Shown: in pieces, positions 8,504 to 17,418 of the stretch
How positions within the stretch are numbered: the first letter of the stretch is position 1
Layout of the letters: each line of letters starts with the position of its first letter
Assembly: GCF_024054035.1 (NCBI RefSeq)
Contig: NZ_JAMXQU010000014.1
Coordinates: 1-57,281 of the forward strand
Reading direction: 5' to 3'
Source: Asaia lannensis NBRC 102526
GTDB lineage: Bacteria > Pseudomonadota > Alphaproteobacteria > Acetobacterales > Acetobacteraceae
DNA: 57,281 nt
Notes under the pieces: model-generated
Told to the model about the DNA's origin: nothing
What the model saw: only the letters and a program-made list of their open reading frames with translations
Database searches by the model: none
Made by a program: the position numbers and the translations under genes

Positions 8504-9713
8504 TCGCCCCATGCTCCAGAAAACGCATATCCCGTCAGATCTTGAACCCGAGGCCGTTACCGATCCTGATCACGTCATGTTACGTGCTGCGCCCTCGTCT
8601 GGCCCATCGACTGCGCCCCTCCAGGCAGCAGGACAGGAGGACGCGGCAGAAAAAACCCCTCATCCTCTCTCGCTCTTCGAATTCTGGCCCGGTTCGGTGT
8701 TCTACACACCCATCGTACTTTACTGGATTGCACTTGGGCTGCGTTACGGCGATTTCAGTGTGCCCAGCGCAGCCAACCCGCTTATCGAAACGGGCGGCCT
8801 TTGCGGCGAGAGCAAAAGCGGTATTCTAGATCTGGCCGGCCCTGTGGCGCGCAAATGGATTGCGCCTTATGTCACGCATATGCTGCGCAAGGGTCAGCGC
8901 GAGAGCGACGCCTCGATCATGATCGAGGCGATGCGTAAAAACGGGATTGGCTTTCCTGTCGTGATCAAGCCCGATATCGGCTGCAACGGGACGGGCGTCA
9001 AACTGGTGCAGACACCGCAGGCTCTGGTACCGGTGCTGAAAACCTTCCCCTCCAATGTGCGCATACTCGCTCAGGCACTGGCGACAGGACCTGTCGAGGC
9101 GGGCCTGTTCTATATTCGCGAGCCTGGCGCGCGCTCGGGAAAAATCACATCGATCACCTACAAGGAGGCACCCGTCCTTACAGGCGACGGTGTTGCGACG
9201 ATCAGAGAGCTCATCGCGCGCGATGAGAGAACCAACCTCCTGCCGGATATCTATCTGCCACGCCTACGTGAGAGGCTGGACACGGTTCCCGAGGCCGGTG
9301 AGGCCGTTCAGCTCGTTTTCACCGGCAATCACTGCAAGGGGTCGATTTTCCGCGATGGGTGCGCCGATGCGACCCCCGAATTGACGCGTCGTCTGGATGA
9401 AATTATTGGTGATATCACCGAATTTCATTTCGGGCGTATCGACGTGAAGGCGGCTTCGGTCGAAGCGCTGCGTCGGGGTGAGGATTTCGAGATCATCGAA
9501 CTCAACGGCGTCGGTTCGGAGGCGACCCATATCTGGGACTCTCGCACCACCCTGTGGGAGGCCTATCGCGCGCAGTTCTATCACTACCGCATGGCGTTCA
9601 GGGTGGGGGCGATGAACCGTGCGCGTGGATGGAAGACCTGTGGCGCCTATACGATGCTGCGCTACTGGCGCAAGCAGCGCCGTCTGCTGGCGCTTTATCC
9701 GCTGAACGACTGA
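8496..9713 (+). CDS. ATP-grasp enzyme (D-Ala-D-Ala ligase-like), function unknown
   Basis: 405 residues from a GTG at 8496; an ATG at 8511 is an alternative start. A Pro/Ala-rich N-terminus (1-60) precedes a segment rich in aromatic residues (FEFWPGSVFYTPIVLYWIAL, 61-80) that may sit at the membrane. The ATP-grasp core follows: FPVVIKPDIGCNGTGVKL (153-170, K158 as ATP lysine), the effector region around GDGVATIRELI, and a metal-binding IIELNGVGSEATH near 340. Such enzymes join a carboxylate to an amine or alcohol through an acyl phosphate. The substrate is unknown. Overlap with the DedA gene suggests a shared envelope or lipid-related job. Confidence 0.75.
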   Translation: MTDRPMLQKTHIPSDLEPEAVTDPDHVMLRAAPSSGPSTAPLQAAGQEDAAEKTPHPLSLFEFWPGSVFYTPIVLYWIALGLRYGDFSVPSAANPLIETGGLCGESKSGILDLAGPVARKWIAPYVTHMLRKGQRESDASIMIEAMRKNGIGFPVVIKPDIGCNGTGVKLVQTPQALVPVLKTFPSNVRILAQALATGPVEAGLFYIREPGARSGKITSITYKEAPVLTGDGVATIRELIARDERTNLLPDIYLPRLRERLDTVPEAGEAVQLVFTGNHCKGSIFRDGCADATPELTRRLDEIIGDITEFHFGRIDVKAASVEALRRGEDFEIIELNGVGSEATHIWDSRTTLWEAYRAQFYHYRMAFRVGAMNRARGWKTCGAYTMLRYWRKQRRLLALYPLND

Positions 9714-9773
9714 GCGATCGGGACCGGCTTTCGATCAAGGACGCAGAGTCGGTCGTGTCACGCGTCTTCGGGC

Positions 9774-10226
9774 TTACTGGATGCCCGAGCCGAAAATATA
9801 GTTGCTGACCTGCTGCTCCAGAGATGTAGGGGCTTCAGTGTTGGTGATGGTTCCGTCGGTCGGCAGACGCGCTCTGGATTTGCCTGGCTCGATCGCCAGT
9901 GCATTGTCAGAGGTCATGCTCGGTGCAGCGATGGTGAGAATGCTGTCAGCGGGAAGCGAGAGATGACGATCGATGGAAAAGTCGACCTGTGCCATCTGTG
10001 TGGCAGGGTCGAGCGCGATGTGTGAGACCGTGCCCACACGTACGCCAGCAAGCACCACGGCCGCACCTGCGTTCAGTCCATTGGCCGAGACAAAACGGGC
10101 ATGCAGCTTCTGCGTGTCGCCGCTGGGGCCATGCCATTGGGCGATTGCGAAGATCGTAAATCCGGCGGCCAGAGCGAGCACCATCGTGCTGGCCAGAATC
10201 GCGCCGCCCCGGTTCGTTGCTGCCAT
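9774..10226 (-). CDS. MlaD/MCE-domain outer-membrane lipid transport protein
   Basis: 150 residues: a short cytoplasmic start (MAATNRGG), one N-terminal membrane segment (about 9-30) and one MCE domain (KLHARFVSANGLNAGAAVVLAGVRVGTV), as in MlaD, the periplasmic subunit that binds phospholipid in the Mla pathway. An ATG at 10232 would add two residues. No mlaE, mlaF, mlaC or mlaB is in the window, so the gene is either an orphan or partners with distant genes. It is read divergently from uppP across a 186-base gap. Confidence 0.85.
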   Translation of the reverse strand: MAATNRGGAILASTMVLALAAGFTIFAIAQWHGPSGDTQKLHARFVSANGLNAGAAVVLAGVRVGTVSHIALDPATQMAQVDFSIDRHLSLPADSILTIAAPSMTSDNALAIEPGKSRARLPTDGTITNTEAPTSLEQQVSNYIFGSGIQ

Positions 10227-10412
10227 GACCACATCTACCCGACTGTTATAGGAGCGGAACTCTTCGCCCGAGACGGGATGCCGGTCAAGCGACGATGGGT
10301 GAAGAGCGCAAGGACCAGGAGCGAACGGCGGTGGAGCTATGTCAAGGGCGGGCTTGCGAAGCGGGCCGCACTCAGGCAGGAGGTAGAAACATTTATTTCA
10401 TACTGAGCTGAC

Positions 10413-11258
10413 ATGACGCTGCTGCAAGCACTGGTTCTGGCAATCGTCCAGGGACTGACCGAACTTTTTCCCGTGAGCAGTCTCGGACACGCGGTTCTGC
10501 TCCCTGCCCTGCTGCACTGGAATCTCGACGAGCGCAGCGAGCTGTTTCTGCCTTTCCTGACCATGCTGCATTTCGGCACGCTGGTCGCATTGTTCTGCTT
10601 TTTCTGGCGCGACTGGCTGGCCATCTTTACCGGAGCGTTCGGATTTTACGGGCCGGCGCGGCGCGAGGAAGCGATACGTATCCTCGTTCTGCTGGTTGTC
10701 GCGACCATTCCGCTGGTGATTTTCGGCGCGGCATTCGAGCACAAGCTCAAGATCATTTTCGGCACGCCTGCTGCGGTTGCGATCTTCCTGATCCTGAATG
10801 GCGTGATCCTGCTCGTGACCGAATGGATGCGCTCCTATAAGGGTCGCATGCCACAACGCGCCATTGCTGATATGTCGGCCAAGGATGCGCTTGTGATCGG
10901 CCTGTGGCAGTGTCTTGCCCTGTTTCCGGGTATTTCGCGCTCTGGCTCGACCATCAATGCAGGTCTCGTCTGCGGGCTCAACCATGAGACGGCGGCCAGA
11001 TTTTCCCTTCTCATGGCCCAACCTGCAGTGCTTGCCGCAACGGTGCACGAGGCATGGCAGCTGCGACATATGAGCGTCAGCCCCGAAATGATCCGCATTT
11101 CGGTAATCGCTGCGATCGTGTCAGGCATCACGGCCCTGATCAGCACGGCTGTTCTGCTGCGTTATTTCCGTAACCATGAACGCTGGGCTCTGTCGCCCTT
11201 CGCTTTTTATTGCATGGGCGCCGGTGTGGTATCGCTGATCGCGCTCGTTCTCTTTTGA
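10413..11258 (+). CDS. uppP: undecaprenyl-diphosphatase UppP (BacA family)
   Basis: 281 residues with about eight membrane helices. UppP removes a phosphate from undecaprenyl diphosphate so that the lipid carrier of peptidoglycan synthesis can be reused. The family signatures are present as QGLTELFPVSSLGH (13-26) and PGISRSGSTI. The usual first motif reads EGLTE-x2-PVSSTGH; here the first Glu is Gln (Q13) and the Thr is Leu, while E17, H26 and the Arg of the second motif are kept. An intrinsic terminator follows at 11284. Confidence 0.9.
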   Translation: MTLLQALVLAIVQGLTELFPVSSLGHAVLLPALLHWNLDERSELFLPFLTMLHFGTLVALFCFFWRDWLAIFTGAFGFYGPARREEAIRILVLLVVATIPLVIFGAAFEHKLKIIFGTPAAVAIFLILNGVILLVTEWMRSYKGRMPQRAIADMSAKDALVIGLWQCLALFPGISRSGSTINAGLVCGLNHETAARFSLLMAQPAVLAATVHEAWQLRHMSVSPEMIRISVIAAIVSGITALISTAVLLRYFRNHERWALSPFAFYCMGAGVVSLIALVLF

Positions 11259-11283
11259 TAACGAATTAAGTTCCACTTTGACC

Positions 11284-11307
11284 GCCGATCCGGCATGATC
11301 GGCTTTT
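11284..11307 (+). terminator. intrinsic terminator after uppP
   Basis: GCCGATC (11284-11290), a 6-base loop and GATCGGC (11297-11303), then TTTT. A 7-bp perfect stem with a short U tract, 25 bases after the uppP stop. Confidence 0.65.
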
Positions 11308-11396
11308 GACCATGGGCGATTTTCACCATTCCTGACCTGGCCGCATCTTCCTCTTCTCCTCCGCCCATCGGCAGCCGTCGCAAGACGCTTGAGCAG

Positions 11397-12869
11397 GTGA
11401 CTACCGATTATGAAACCAACGGCCTCAAGCGGTCGCTGACAGCGACCCAGCTTGTCATGCTCGGTGTGGGGTCCACGATCGGCGCAGGCATCTATGTCAT
11501 GACAGGGACAGCCGCCGCAGAATATGCCGGGCCGTCCATTCTTGTCTCGTTCGTGATTGCGGCACTTGCCTGTCTGTTCACGGCCTTTTCTTACGGCGAG
11601 TTGTCTTCCAGCCTGCCGGTATCGGGCTCTGCCTATTCCTACGCCTATGTCTCGATGGGTGAGCGGGCCGCCTGGACTGTGGGTTGGCTGCTTCTTCTTG
11701 AATACGGGATATCCTGCGCAGCCGTCGCTTCGGGCCTGTCCGGCTACGCCACAAGCCTGCTGTCCAGCTTCGGGTTTCACGTGCCGGCGGCCCTGAGTCA
11801 GGCGACGTTCCAGACAGTGCCGGGCAGCGGTGGCATGGCCATTACCTCCGGCTGGCGCTTCGACCTTGTTGCGACCCTCGCCATTGCAATCGTGACGGCC
11901 TGCCTTGTGCGGGGTGTGCAGGAATCGGCCAGGGTGAATACGGTGATCGTGTTCATCAAGGTCGGGGTGCTGTTTCTCTTCGTGGCATGTGGCCTGTTCG
12001 CGCTCCATCCGGCCTACTGGCATCCCTTCATTCCGGAATATCGCGGCGGGTTCCAGTACGGTATTCCCGGCATGTTTCGTGCCGCCTCGATCATTTTCTT
12101 TGCCTATGTCGGGTTCGAGGCCGTATCGACCGCCTCTGCCGAGGCGCGTAATCCAAGGCGCGATGTCCCCATCGGGATTATCGGCAGTCTGGTTATCTGC
12201 ACGTTCGTCTATGTCTGTGTGGCGTCCATTCTGATTGGCATCGTGCCATACCAGCAGCTCAACGTGGCCGATCCGCTCGCCATTGCGGTCAAGGCCATGA
12301 AGCAGCCCTGGCTTGCCCTGTTCGTCAATCTCGGCGCGACGATCGGTCTGTGCTCTGTACTGCTCGGCCTGCTTTACGGTCAGACGCGTATTTTCTTTGC
12401 CATGAGCCGCGACGGGCTTCTGCCTCCCGTGTTTTCATACGTGCACAAGCGCTATCACACGCCCTGGACCGGTACGATCCTGCTGGGGATTATCGTGGCG
12501 CTGGCCACGGCAACGCTGCCGATCGACGTGATCAGCGATCTCGTGAGCATCGGCACCGCTGCGGCCTTCGGTATCGTCTGTTTTACGGTCATCTGGCAGC
12601 GCAACATGCACCCCGATATGCCCAGAAGCTTCAGCGTGCCGCTGGGTGGTGTGCGTATCAGAGGATGGTGGATTGGTGTAACGCCCGTGCTGGGTATTCT
12701 GTTCTGCCTTGTCATGATCGCGCCGCTCTTCGCCGATATGGCGCGCGCCCTGATGCATGGAAATCCTGTGCCGGCCCTTCTGCTTCTCGCCTATGCAGGG
12801 CTCGGTTTCGTGACTTACTGGTTCTATTCGCGTCACAATTCACGTTTTGCCCGTCCTGATAAACCCTGA
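11397..12869 (+). CDS. APC-superfamily amino acid permease
   Basis: 490 residues from the GTG at 11397, with twelve or more hydrophobic segments. The first carries the family signature LGVGSTIGAGIYVMTG; NPRRDVPIGI and FFAMSRDGLLPP are typical of the cationic amino acid transporter branch. It imports an amino acid with protons or exchanges it. The frame is open upstream to 11310 and encodes SRRKTLEQ just before the GTG, a segment that belongs to the usual N-terminus of this family. The real start is therefore probably upstream at a non-ATG codon (CTG at 11337 or an ATT), or a frameshift separates it from the ATG at 11312. Confidence 0.88.
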   Translation: MTTDYETNGLKRSLTATQLVMLGVGSTIGAGIYVMTGTAAAEYAGPSILVSFVIAALACLFTAFSYGELSSSLPVSGSAYSYAYVSMGERAAWTVGWLLLLEYGISCAAVASGLSGYATSLLSSFGFHVPAALSQATFQTVPGSGGMAITSGWRFDLVATLAIAIVTACLVRGVQESARVNTVIVFIKVGVLFLFVACGLFALHPAYWHPFIPEYRGGFQYGIPGMFRAASIIFFAYVGFEAVSTASAEARNPRRDVPIGIIGSLVICTFVYVCVASILIGIVPYQQLNVADPLAIAVKAMKQPWLALFVNLGATIGLCSVLLGLLYGQTRIFFAMSRDGLLPPVFSYVHKRYHTPWTGTILLGIIVALATATLPIDVISDLVSIGTAAAFGIVCFTVIWQRNMHPDMPRSFSVPLGGVRIRGWWIGVTPVLGILFCLVMIAPLFADMARALMHGNPVPALLLLAYAGLGFVTYWFYSRHNSRFARPDKP

Positions 12870-13013
12870 GCATTCAGGGTTTCAAAACAGACGACAGGTC
12901 GAGGTTCTGGGCGCAGGCGCCCTGACCGAAGCACCTGGCCTGTCGTGGGTTACCCACAGATTTCGTGGATGCGTTCGTGGGCAATCCTGTGGATAAGCTG
13001 CGCGGGACTATGG

Positions 13014-13046
13014 AAAAAGGGGAGCAAACGCTCCCCTCATTTTTTC
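13014..13046. terminator. bidirectional intrinsic terminator
   Basis: GGGGAGC (13019-13025), loop AAAC, GCTCCCC (13030-13036), with AAAAA on the left and TCATTTTTT on the right. It lies between the convergent APC permease and the minus-strand kinase ending at 13101, and can stop transcription in both directions. Confidence 0.8.
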
Positions 13047-13100
13047 GGTGCGCGATCCCGGCATGTGCGCATCGAGCGGTCTTCAGCGCCGATGCGAAAG

Positions 13101-14822
13101 TTATTTGACCGATAGCGCTGAGAGCTGTTCGCCCACCACACGCGCGCACAGAGCCATGGAAATGGCCCCTGCATCCGGATGCCCCTTGCTTCTCTCGCCA
13201 TGCGTTCTGGCGCGCCCCAAACGTGGCAGAAGGTCTTTTGTCGCTTCTGCGGCAAGGGTCGCGTCCTGAGCGGCGTTCGTCCAGGCTTTTGCCACACTGT
13301 CTCCCCGTCTCAATCCGCTCTCGAAGCCTGCGACGAGCGGTGAAAGCGCGTCCATGAGTGTCTTGTCGCCGGGACGGGCCTTGCCGAGTGCCGTGATCTT
13401 GTCTTTCGCGCGCGTAAGACCGAGCAGAAGTCCCTGCGCGTCCGGCCTGGCTGAATCGTCGAAAGCAGTGCTGAACGCGAAGAGCCCCGCTCCCCAGAGT
13501 GCGCCGGATGTTCCGCCTGCACGGTCGGCCCAGGCATCGGCCGCAGCGGCAAGAACGCTTGCGGGGCCAGCCCCGGCTTCCACGGCGGCAAGCGCTGCAC
13601 GTGCTGCGGCAGCGGCACCACGGGCCATGCCCTGTCCGTGATCGCCATCCCCGGCATGAGCGTCGATCTGACCGAGTTCGGGTTCGGCCTTCGTAAGGGC
13701 TTCAGAGAGCTTGACCATGACATTCGCAACGCAACGTCCGCCCTGTCGGCCTGCTTCGGTCAGCGATTTCATATAGACAGCCTGAGCCTCATCCGGCACG
13801 GACAGGCTGTGGTCGACCGGGGCGTTCATAGCCCCACGGGTTATGGCCGCCGTCTCGACGGGGGCACACCAGAAGCGCTCCAGCTCCTCGTCGAGCCAGG
13901 TCAGGGTGAGAGAGCACCCTGCCATATCGAGACTGGTGATATATTCGCCAGCCAGCGGTGCCACGACCGTGTATCCGGCATTTTCGAGACAGGGGATAAT
14001 TGCTTCCCACAGAACGAAAAGCTCTTCGTATTTCGTGCAGCCCAGACCGTTCAGCAGCGCGGTGATACGCGACCCGCCATTGGCTGGCGCCTCTTTCAGC
14101 AGGCGCTCGCACAGTGTCGCGGCCAGTTCTTCGGGGCGCATGAGATCGCGCTCGTCGATGCCCTGTTCGCCATGTACGCCAAGACCGAGTGCGACGCGTT
14201 GATCGGGAACATGAAAAAGCTTTTCGTGTTCTCCGGGAAGGGTGCAGCCATCGAACGCAACACCGAAGGATCGTGTGCGGTCGTTTGCACGCCTTCCTAT
14301 CGCTTCGACTTCATCGAGCGTGAGCCCGGCCTCGGCAGCCGCACCGATGATCTTGAATACCGGCAGATCGCCAGCCGTGCCGCGTCGCCTCGATGCCTCA
14401 TCTGCAGGGGCACTTGCGATATCGTCCGTCGTGGCGATCATGCGCGTGTCGATCCCCTCCGCGCGCAGGCGCTCAGCTGCGATGCTGAAATTGAGGACGT
14501 CCCCGGCGTAGTTTCCGTAGCCCAGAATGACGCCACCCCCGAGATGCGCCTCGCGCGCAATGCGAAGGATGGCCTGCGTCGACGGCGAGGCGAAGACATC
14601 CCCTGCCACTGAAGCATCGGCAAAGCCGGAACCGACATAGCCGTTGAACGCGGGAAAATGACCCGAGCCACCGCCAACGACCAGTGTAACCTTGCCCTGC
14701 TTACCCGGTCGGCTGCGCAAGACGCCGCCTCTCACAGGCTGGACGATATGCCGGTACAGGCTTGCAAAACCACGCAGGGCTGAGGTTGCGAAATTCTCGG
14801 CATCGCCACAGATCTTGGTCAT
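13101..14822 (-). CDS. DhaK-DhaL fusion kinase, probable erythrulose kinase (LerK/DerK type)
   Basis: 573 residues from the ATG at 14822 (AAGGA eight bases upstream); a longer reading to 14987 would run back into the permease gene and adds a non-homologous Ser-rich tail. DhaK domain: VGGGSGHFP (49-57), GNYAGD (103-108) and substrate-binding H217 (LGVHGEQG). DhaL domain: GDGDHGQG (391-398). It has the same layout as the kinase at 5169. It is the last gene of the tetritol operon with a ribose-type ABC importer, an RpiB-type isomerase and a TIM-type isomerase. That set matches known L- and D-erythrulose pathways, in which this kinase family makes erythrulose phosphate. Kinase family is firm; substrate is inferred from neighbours. 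Confidence 0.9.
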   Translation of the reverse strand: MTKICGDAENFATSALRGFASLYRHIVQPVRGGVLRSRPGKQGKVTLVVGGGSGHFPAFNGYVGSGFADASVAGDVFASPSTQAILRIAREAHLGGGVILGYGNYAGDVLNFSIAAERLRAEGIDTRMIATTDDIASAPADEASRRRGTAGDLPVFKIIGAAAEAGLTLDEVEAIGRRANDRTRSFGVAFDGCTLPGEHEKLFHVPDQRVALGLGVHGEQGIDERDLMRPEELAATLCERLLKEAPANGGSRITALLNGLGCTKYEELFVLWEAIIPCLENAGYTVVAPLAGEYITSLDMAGCSLTLTWLDEELERFWCAPVETAAITRGAMNAPVDHSLSVPDEAQAVYMKSLTEAGRQGGRCVANVMVKLSEALTKAEPELGQIDAHAGDGDHGQGMARGAAAAARAALAAVEAGAGPASVLAAAADAWADRAGGTSGALWGAGLFAFSTAFDDSARPDAQGLLLGLTRAKDKITALGKARPGDKTLMDALSPLVAGFESGLRRGDSVAKAWTNAAQDATLAAEATKDLLPRLGRARTHGERSKGHPDAGAISMALCARVVGEQLSALSVK

Positions 14823-14883
14823 GGATAAGGGTCCTTGGTGGTTGCTGTCGGTCCGGAAAAAAGTCCCGGAAATGGGGAGTCCG

Positions 14884-15906
14884 TCAGGACTCCCGGTTGA
14901 AATAGCGTCGGGCGACTGAGTCGAATGAGATCGCTGCGACGACGATTGCGCCACTGACGATGGACTGCCAGTAGGGCGATATTCCAAAGAGCACGATGAC
15001 GTTCTCGATAATGCCGATGATCACCGCACCTAGCACGGCGCCAAACGGGCTGCCGAGACCGCCTGTCGTGGCGACGCCGCCGATCACTGCAGCGGCGATA
15101 GGGGCGAGCACCCAGGTATCGCCGATTGAAGGCTGCGCCGTACCAAGACGTGCGACCATGACGATACCGGCGAGAGCAGAGAGAAAGCCCGCCGTCGCAA
15201 AAGCGCAGACGCGGATGGCATCGACCCGGATGCCGAGCATACGGGCCGCCGCATTATTGCTGCCTATTGCATAGACGTAGCGTCCGAGCGGCGTGCGAAG
15301 CATGACGAACGATACGACCGCAAGACAGGCCAGAAGGATAATGAAAGGCACCGGCAGGCCCATCACCATGCCGCGCCCGAGAAAGGAAATGTCGCTCGGT
15401 ATGCCTGTAATGGCCACGCCCTTTGTCAGGACGAGATTGGCCCCTCCATAAACGCCCGCCATACCGATCGTGAGCACGAGCGAGTGCAGGCGCAGACGTG
15501 TAATGAGCAGACCATTGAGAAGACCGCACCCGGTGCCGAGAGCCAGGCACAGAATGAGGGAAAGCCATGGATTGAGCCCGACCTGTACCATCAGCAGGCC
15601 CCCGGCAACGCCTGCCAGACCGCCAATGGCGCCGACGGACAGATCGAGCTCGCCCAGGATCATCAGAATGGCCTGACCGATCGTTACCAGCCCGACGAAG
15701 GCCAGAGATCGCGCGATGATCTTCATGTTGAAGGCGGTGAGGAAGTGCGAGGAGAGCGAGCACGAGAGGATGAAGATCACTGCCAGTGCCACGATTACGC
15801 CGCATAGAGGATTGGCAGCGAGCGTTTTCAGGCGCTGTGCGACACCGGGCGCGGCCAGAGCGGCCGAACCGTCGGGTTGTACGGGAGGAAGCTGGTCATG
15901 CGACAT
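14884..15906 (-). CDS. ribose-type ABC importer permease
   Basis: 340 residues from the ATG at 15906 (MSHDQLPPV), eight to ten hydrophobic segments, and the family hallmarks GELDLSVGAIGGLAG and AIGSNNAAARMLGI found in RbsC-type permeases. A longer frame reaches 15966, but the chosen start overlaps the ATPase gene by 11 bases, which suits coupled translation. It forms the membrane channel of the importer with the ATPase at 15896 and the binding protein at 17419. Position and partners match the erythritol transporter EryEFG of Rhizobium leguminosarum as I recall it. Confidence 0.9.
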   Translation of the reverse strand: MSHDQLPPVQPDGSAALAAPGVAQRLKTLAANPLCGVIVALAVIFILSCSLSSHFLTAFNMKIIARSLAFVGLVTIGQAILMILGELDLSVGAIGGLAGVAGGLLMVQVGLNPWLSLILCLALGTGCGLLNGLLITRLRLHSLVLTIGMAGVYGGANLVLTKGVAITGIPSDISFLGRGMVMGLPVPFIILLACLAVVSFVMLRTPLGRYVYAIGSNNAAARMLGIRVDAIRVCAFATAGFLSALAGIVMVARLGTAQPSIGDTWVLAPIAAAVIGGVATTGGLGSPFGAVLGAVIIGIIENVIVLFGISPYWQSIVSGAIVVAAISFDSVARRYFNRES

Positions 15907-17401
15907 GTCTGGTCTCCGGTGAGCCGATGATCGAGGCGACCAGCGTGCTGACATCCGTCTTGTCATGATCGAAGGAGCCGTTGATGCGGCCGGAATAAAG
16001 GGTCACGATACGCGTCGCGCAGCGCTGCAACTCGTTCATCTCGGAAGAGACGAGAATTATCCCGACCCCTTCCTCGGCCAGCTGCTGCATGATCCGGTAG
16101 ATCTGGAATTTGGTGCCGATATCGATGCCCTTGGTGGGCTCGTCGAAAATGAGCAGACGCGGCTTTCTGGCCATGGCCCGACCGATGATCGCCTTCTGCT
16201 GGTTGCCGCCGGAGAGAAACATGATCTTTTTGGCGGCCGAGGACGTGCGTACATCGAACTGGCGTATGATGTTCTGCACGATCTCCCGCTCTCTGGCTGT
16301 GGAGATCATTCCCGCATGGCTTATGTCTTCCGTTACCGCCAGAGCGATATTCTCGCGCACGCTGAGCAGAGGGAAAATTCCGTGATGCTTGCGCTCCTCT
16401 GACAGATAGATCATTCCGGCTTTGACAGCCTTGTCCGGCCGGTTCGGCGGAATGATTTTGCCGTCCAGCGTGACGCGGCCTTCAACGGCTTTCCTGAACC
16501 CGAACATGGCCTGCATGATTTCAGACCGCCCTGCGCCGACAAGCCCTGCAAAGCCGAGAATTTCACCCCGTTTCAGCTCGAAGGAGATGTCGTTAAATCC
16601 GGCACCGGAGAGATGCTCGACGCTGAGGATCGTCTCGCCCGTGCGTGCTGACGCTGCTGGCTGGAACTGCTCATCGAGTTTGACCGTATTGCCCGACATG
16701 AGGCGTATCAGCTCGTTCTCCGTCATGTCCTGCATGGGGAAACTCCCCACGCTGCGTCCATTGCGCAACACGGTGACCGTATCGCCCAGCGAAAAGATTT
16801 CTTCCATCTTGTGCGAGACGAAAACGATGGCCACGCCCCTGTCGCGCAAATCATGCACGATACGAAAGAGCTGCTCGGTTTCCCGTGCAGTCAGGGAGGA
16901 TGTGGGTTCATCGAGAATCATGACCCCGAAATCCTCCTGCGTTGCGGCACGCGCAATCTGCAGGAGTTGCTGGTCGGGAACGCTAATCTCGGCCACCTTC
17001 TGGTCAGGCCGGGCTTGAATGCCAAAGCGGGCGATATAATCGCGTGCTTTTTGCTCCATGGCCTTTTCGGAGACCGTGATCGTGCCGAACCCGGAGCGGG
17101 CGAAGGGCATGAACATGTTCTCTGCGACGGTCAGATAGGGAAAGAGGTTGAGTTCCTGAGGCACGTACGCGACGCGGCGGAACAGCCGTTGGTCGTTCAG
17201 GGCGTCGAGGTCATCGATGACCAGCGATCCCTCATCGGGTTTGACCAGACCGGACAGGGTCTTGATCAGGGTAGATTTCCCTGCCCCGTTCTCCCCGGCA
17301 AGGATATGCACCTTGCCGGGTTCGAGGGTCAGGTCGATATGGTCGAGCGCCACGACGCCTGGATAGGTCTTTCGTATGCCCGTCGCCTTGAGAAGGACCA
17401 T
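15896..17401 (-). CDS. ribose-type ABC importer ATPase (two fused ABC domains)
   Basis: 501 residues from the ATG at 17401 (MVLLKATGIRKTYPG), the normal length for RbsA/MglA-type ATPases with two ABC domains in tandem. The first domain has Walker A GENGAGKST and Walker B VMILDEPTSSL, but its signature is the unusual ISVPDQQ (proline where glycine is usual). The second has a degenerate Walker A (GLVGAGRSE), as usual for the family, and an intact signature LSGGNQQ with LLIFDEPTKGID. It powers uptake with the permease (11-bp overlap) and starts 17 bases after the binding-protein stop. Confidence 0.92.
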   Translation of the reverse strand: MVLLKATGIRKTYPGVVALDHIDLTLEPGKVHILAGENGAGKSTLIKTLSGLVKPDEGSLVIDDLDALNDQRLFRRVAYVPQELNLFPYLTVAENMFMPFARSGFGTITVSEKAMEQKARDYIARFGIQARPDQKVAEISVPDQQLLQIARAATQEDFGVMILDEPTSSLTARETEQLFRIVHDLRDRGVAIVFVSHKMEEIFSLGDTVTVLRNGRSVGSFPMQDMTENELIRLMSGNTVKLDEQFQPAASARTGETILSVEHLSGAGFNDISFELKRGEILGFAGLVGAGRSEIMQAMFGFRKAVEGRVTLDGKIIPPNRPDKAVKAGMIYLSEERKHHGIFPLLSVRENIALAVTEDISHAGMISTAREREIVQNIIRQFDVRTSSAAKKIMFLSGGNQQKAIIGRAMARKPRLLIFDEPTKGIDIGTKFQIYRIMQQLAEEGVGIILVSSEMNELQRCATRIVTLYSGRINGSFDHDKTDVSTLVASIIGSPETRHVA

Positions 17402-17418
17402 CGCCCTGTTCCCATCGC

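Noticed and set aside
12945-12996. DnaA-box-like words (TTACCCACA at 12950 and the complement of TTATCCACA at 12988) suggesting an origin
   Set aside because: Only one exact and one near match, no AT-rich unwinding region and no dnaA, dnaN or par genes; chance in an intergenic gap is more likely.
13638-14612. 324-codon open frame on the plus strand
   Set aside because: Antisense shadow of the DhaK-DhaL kinase.
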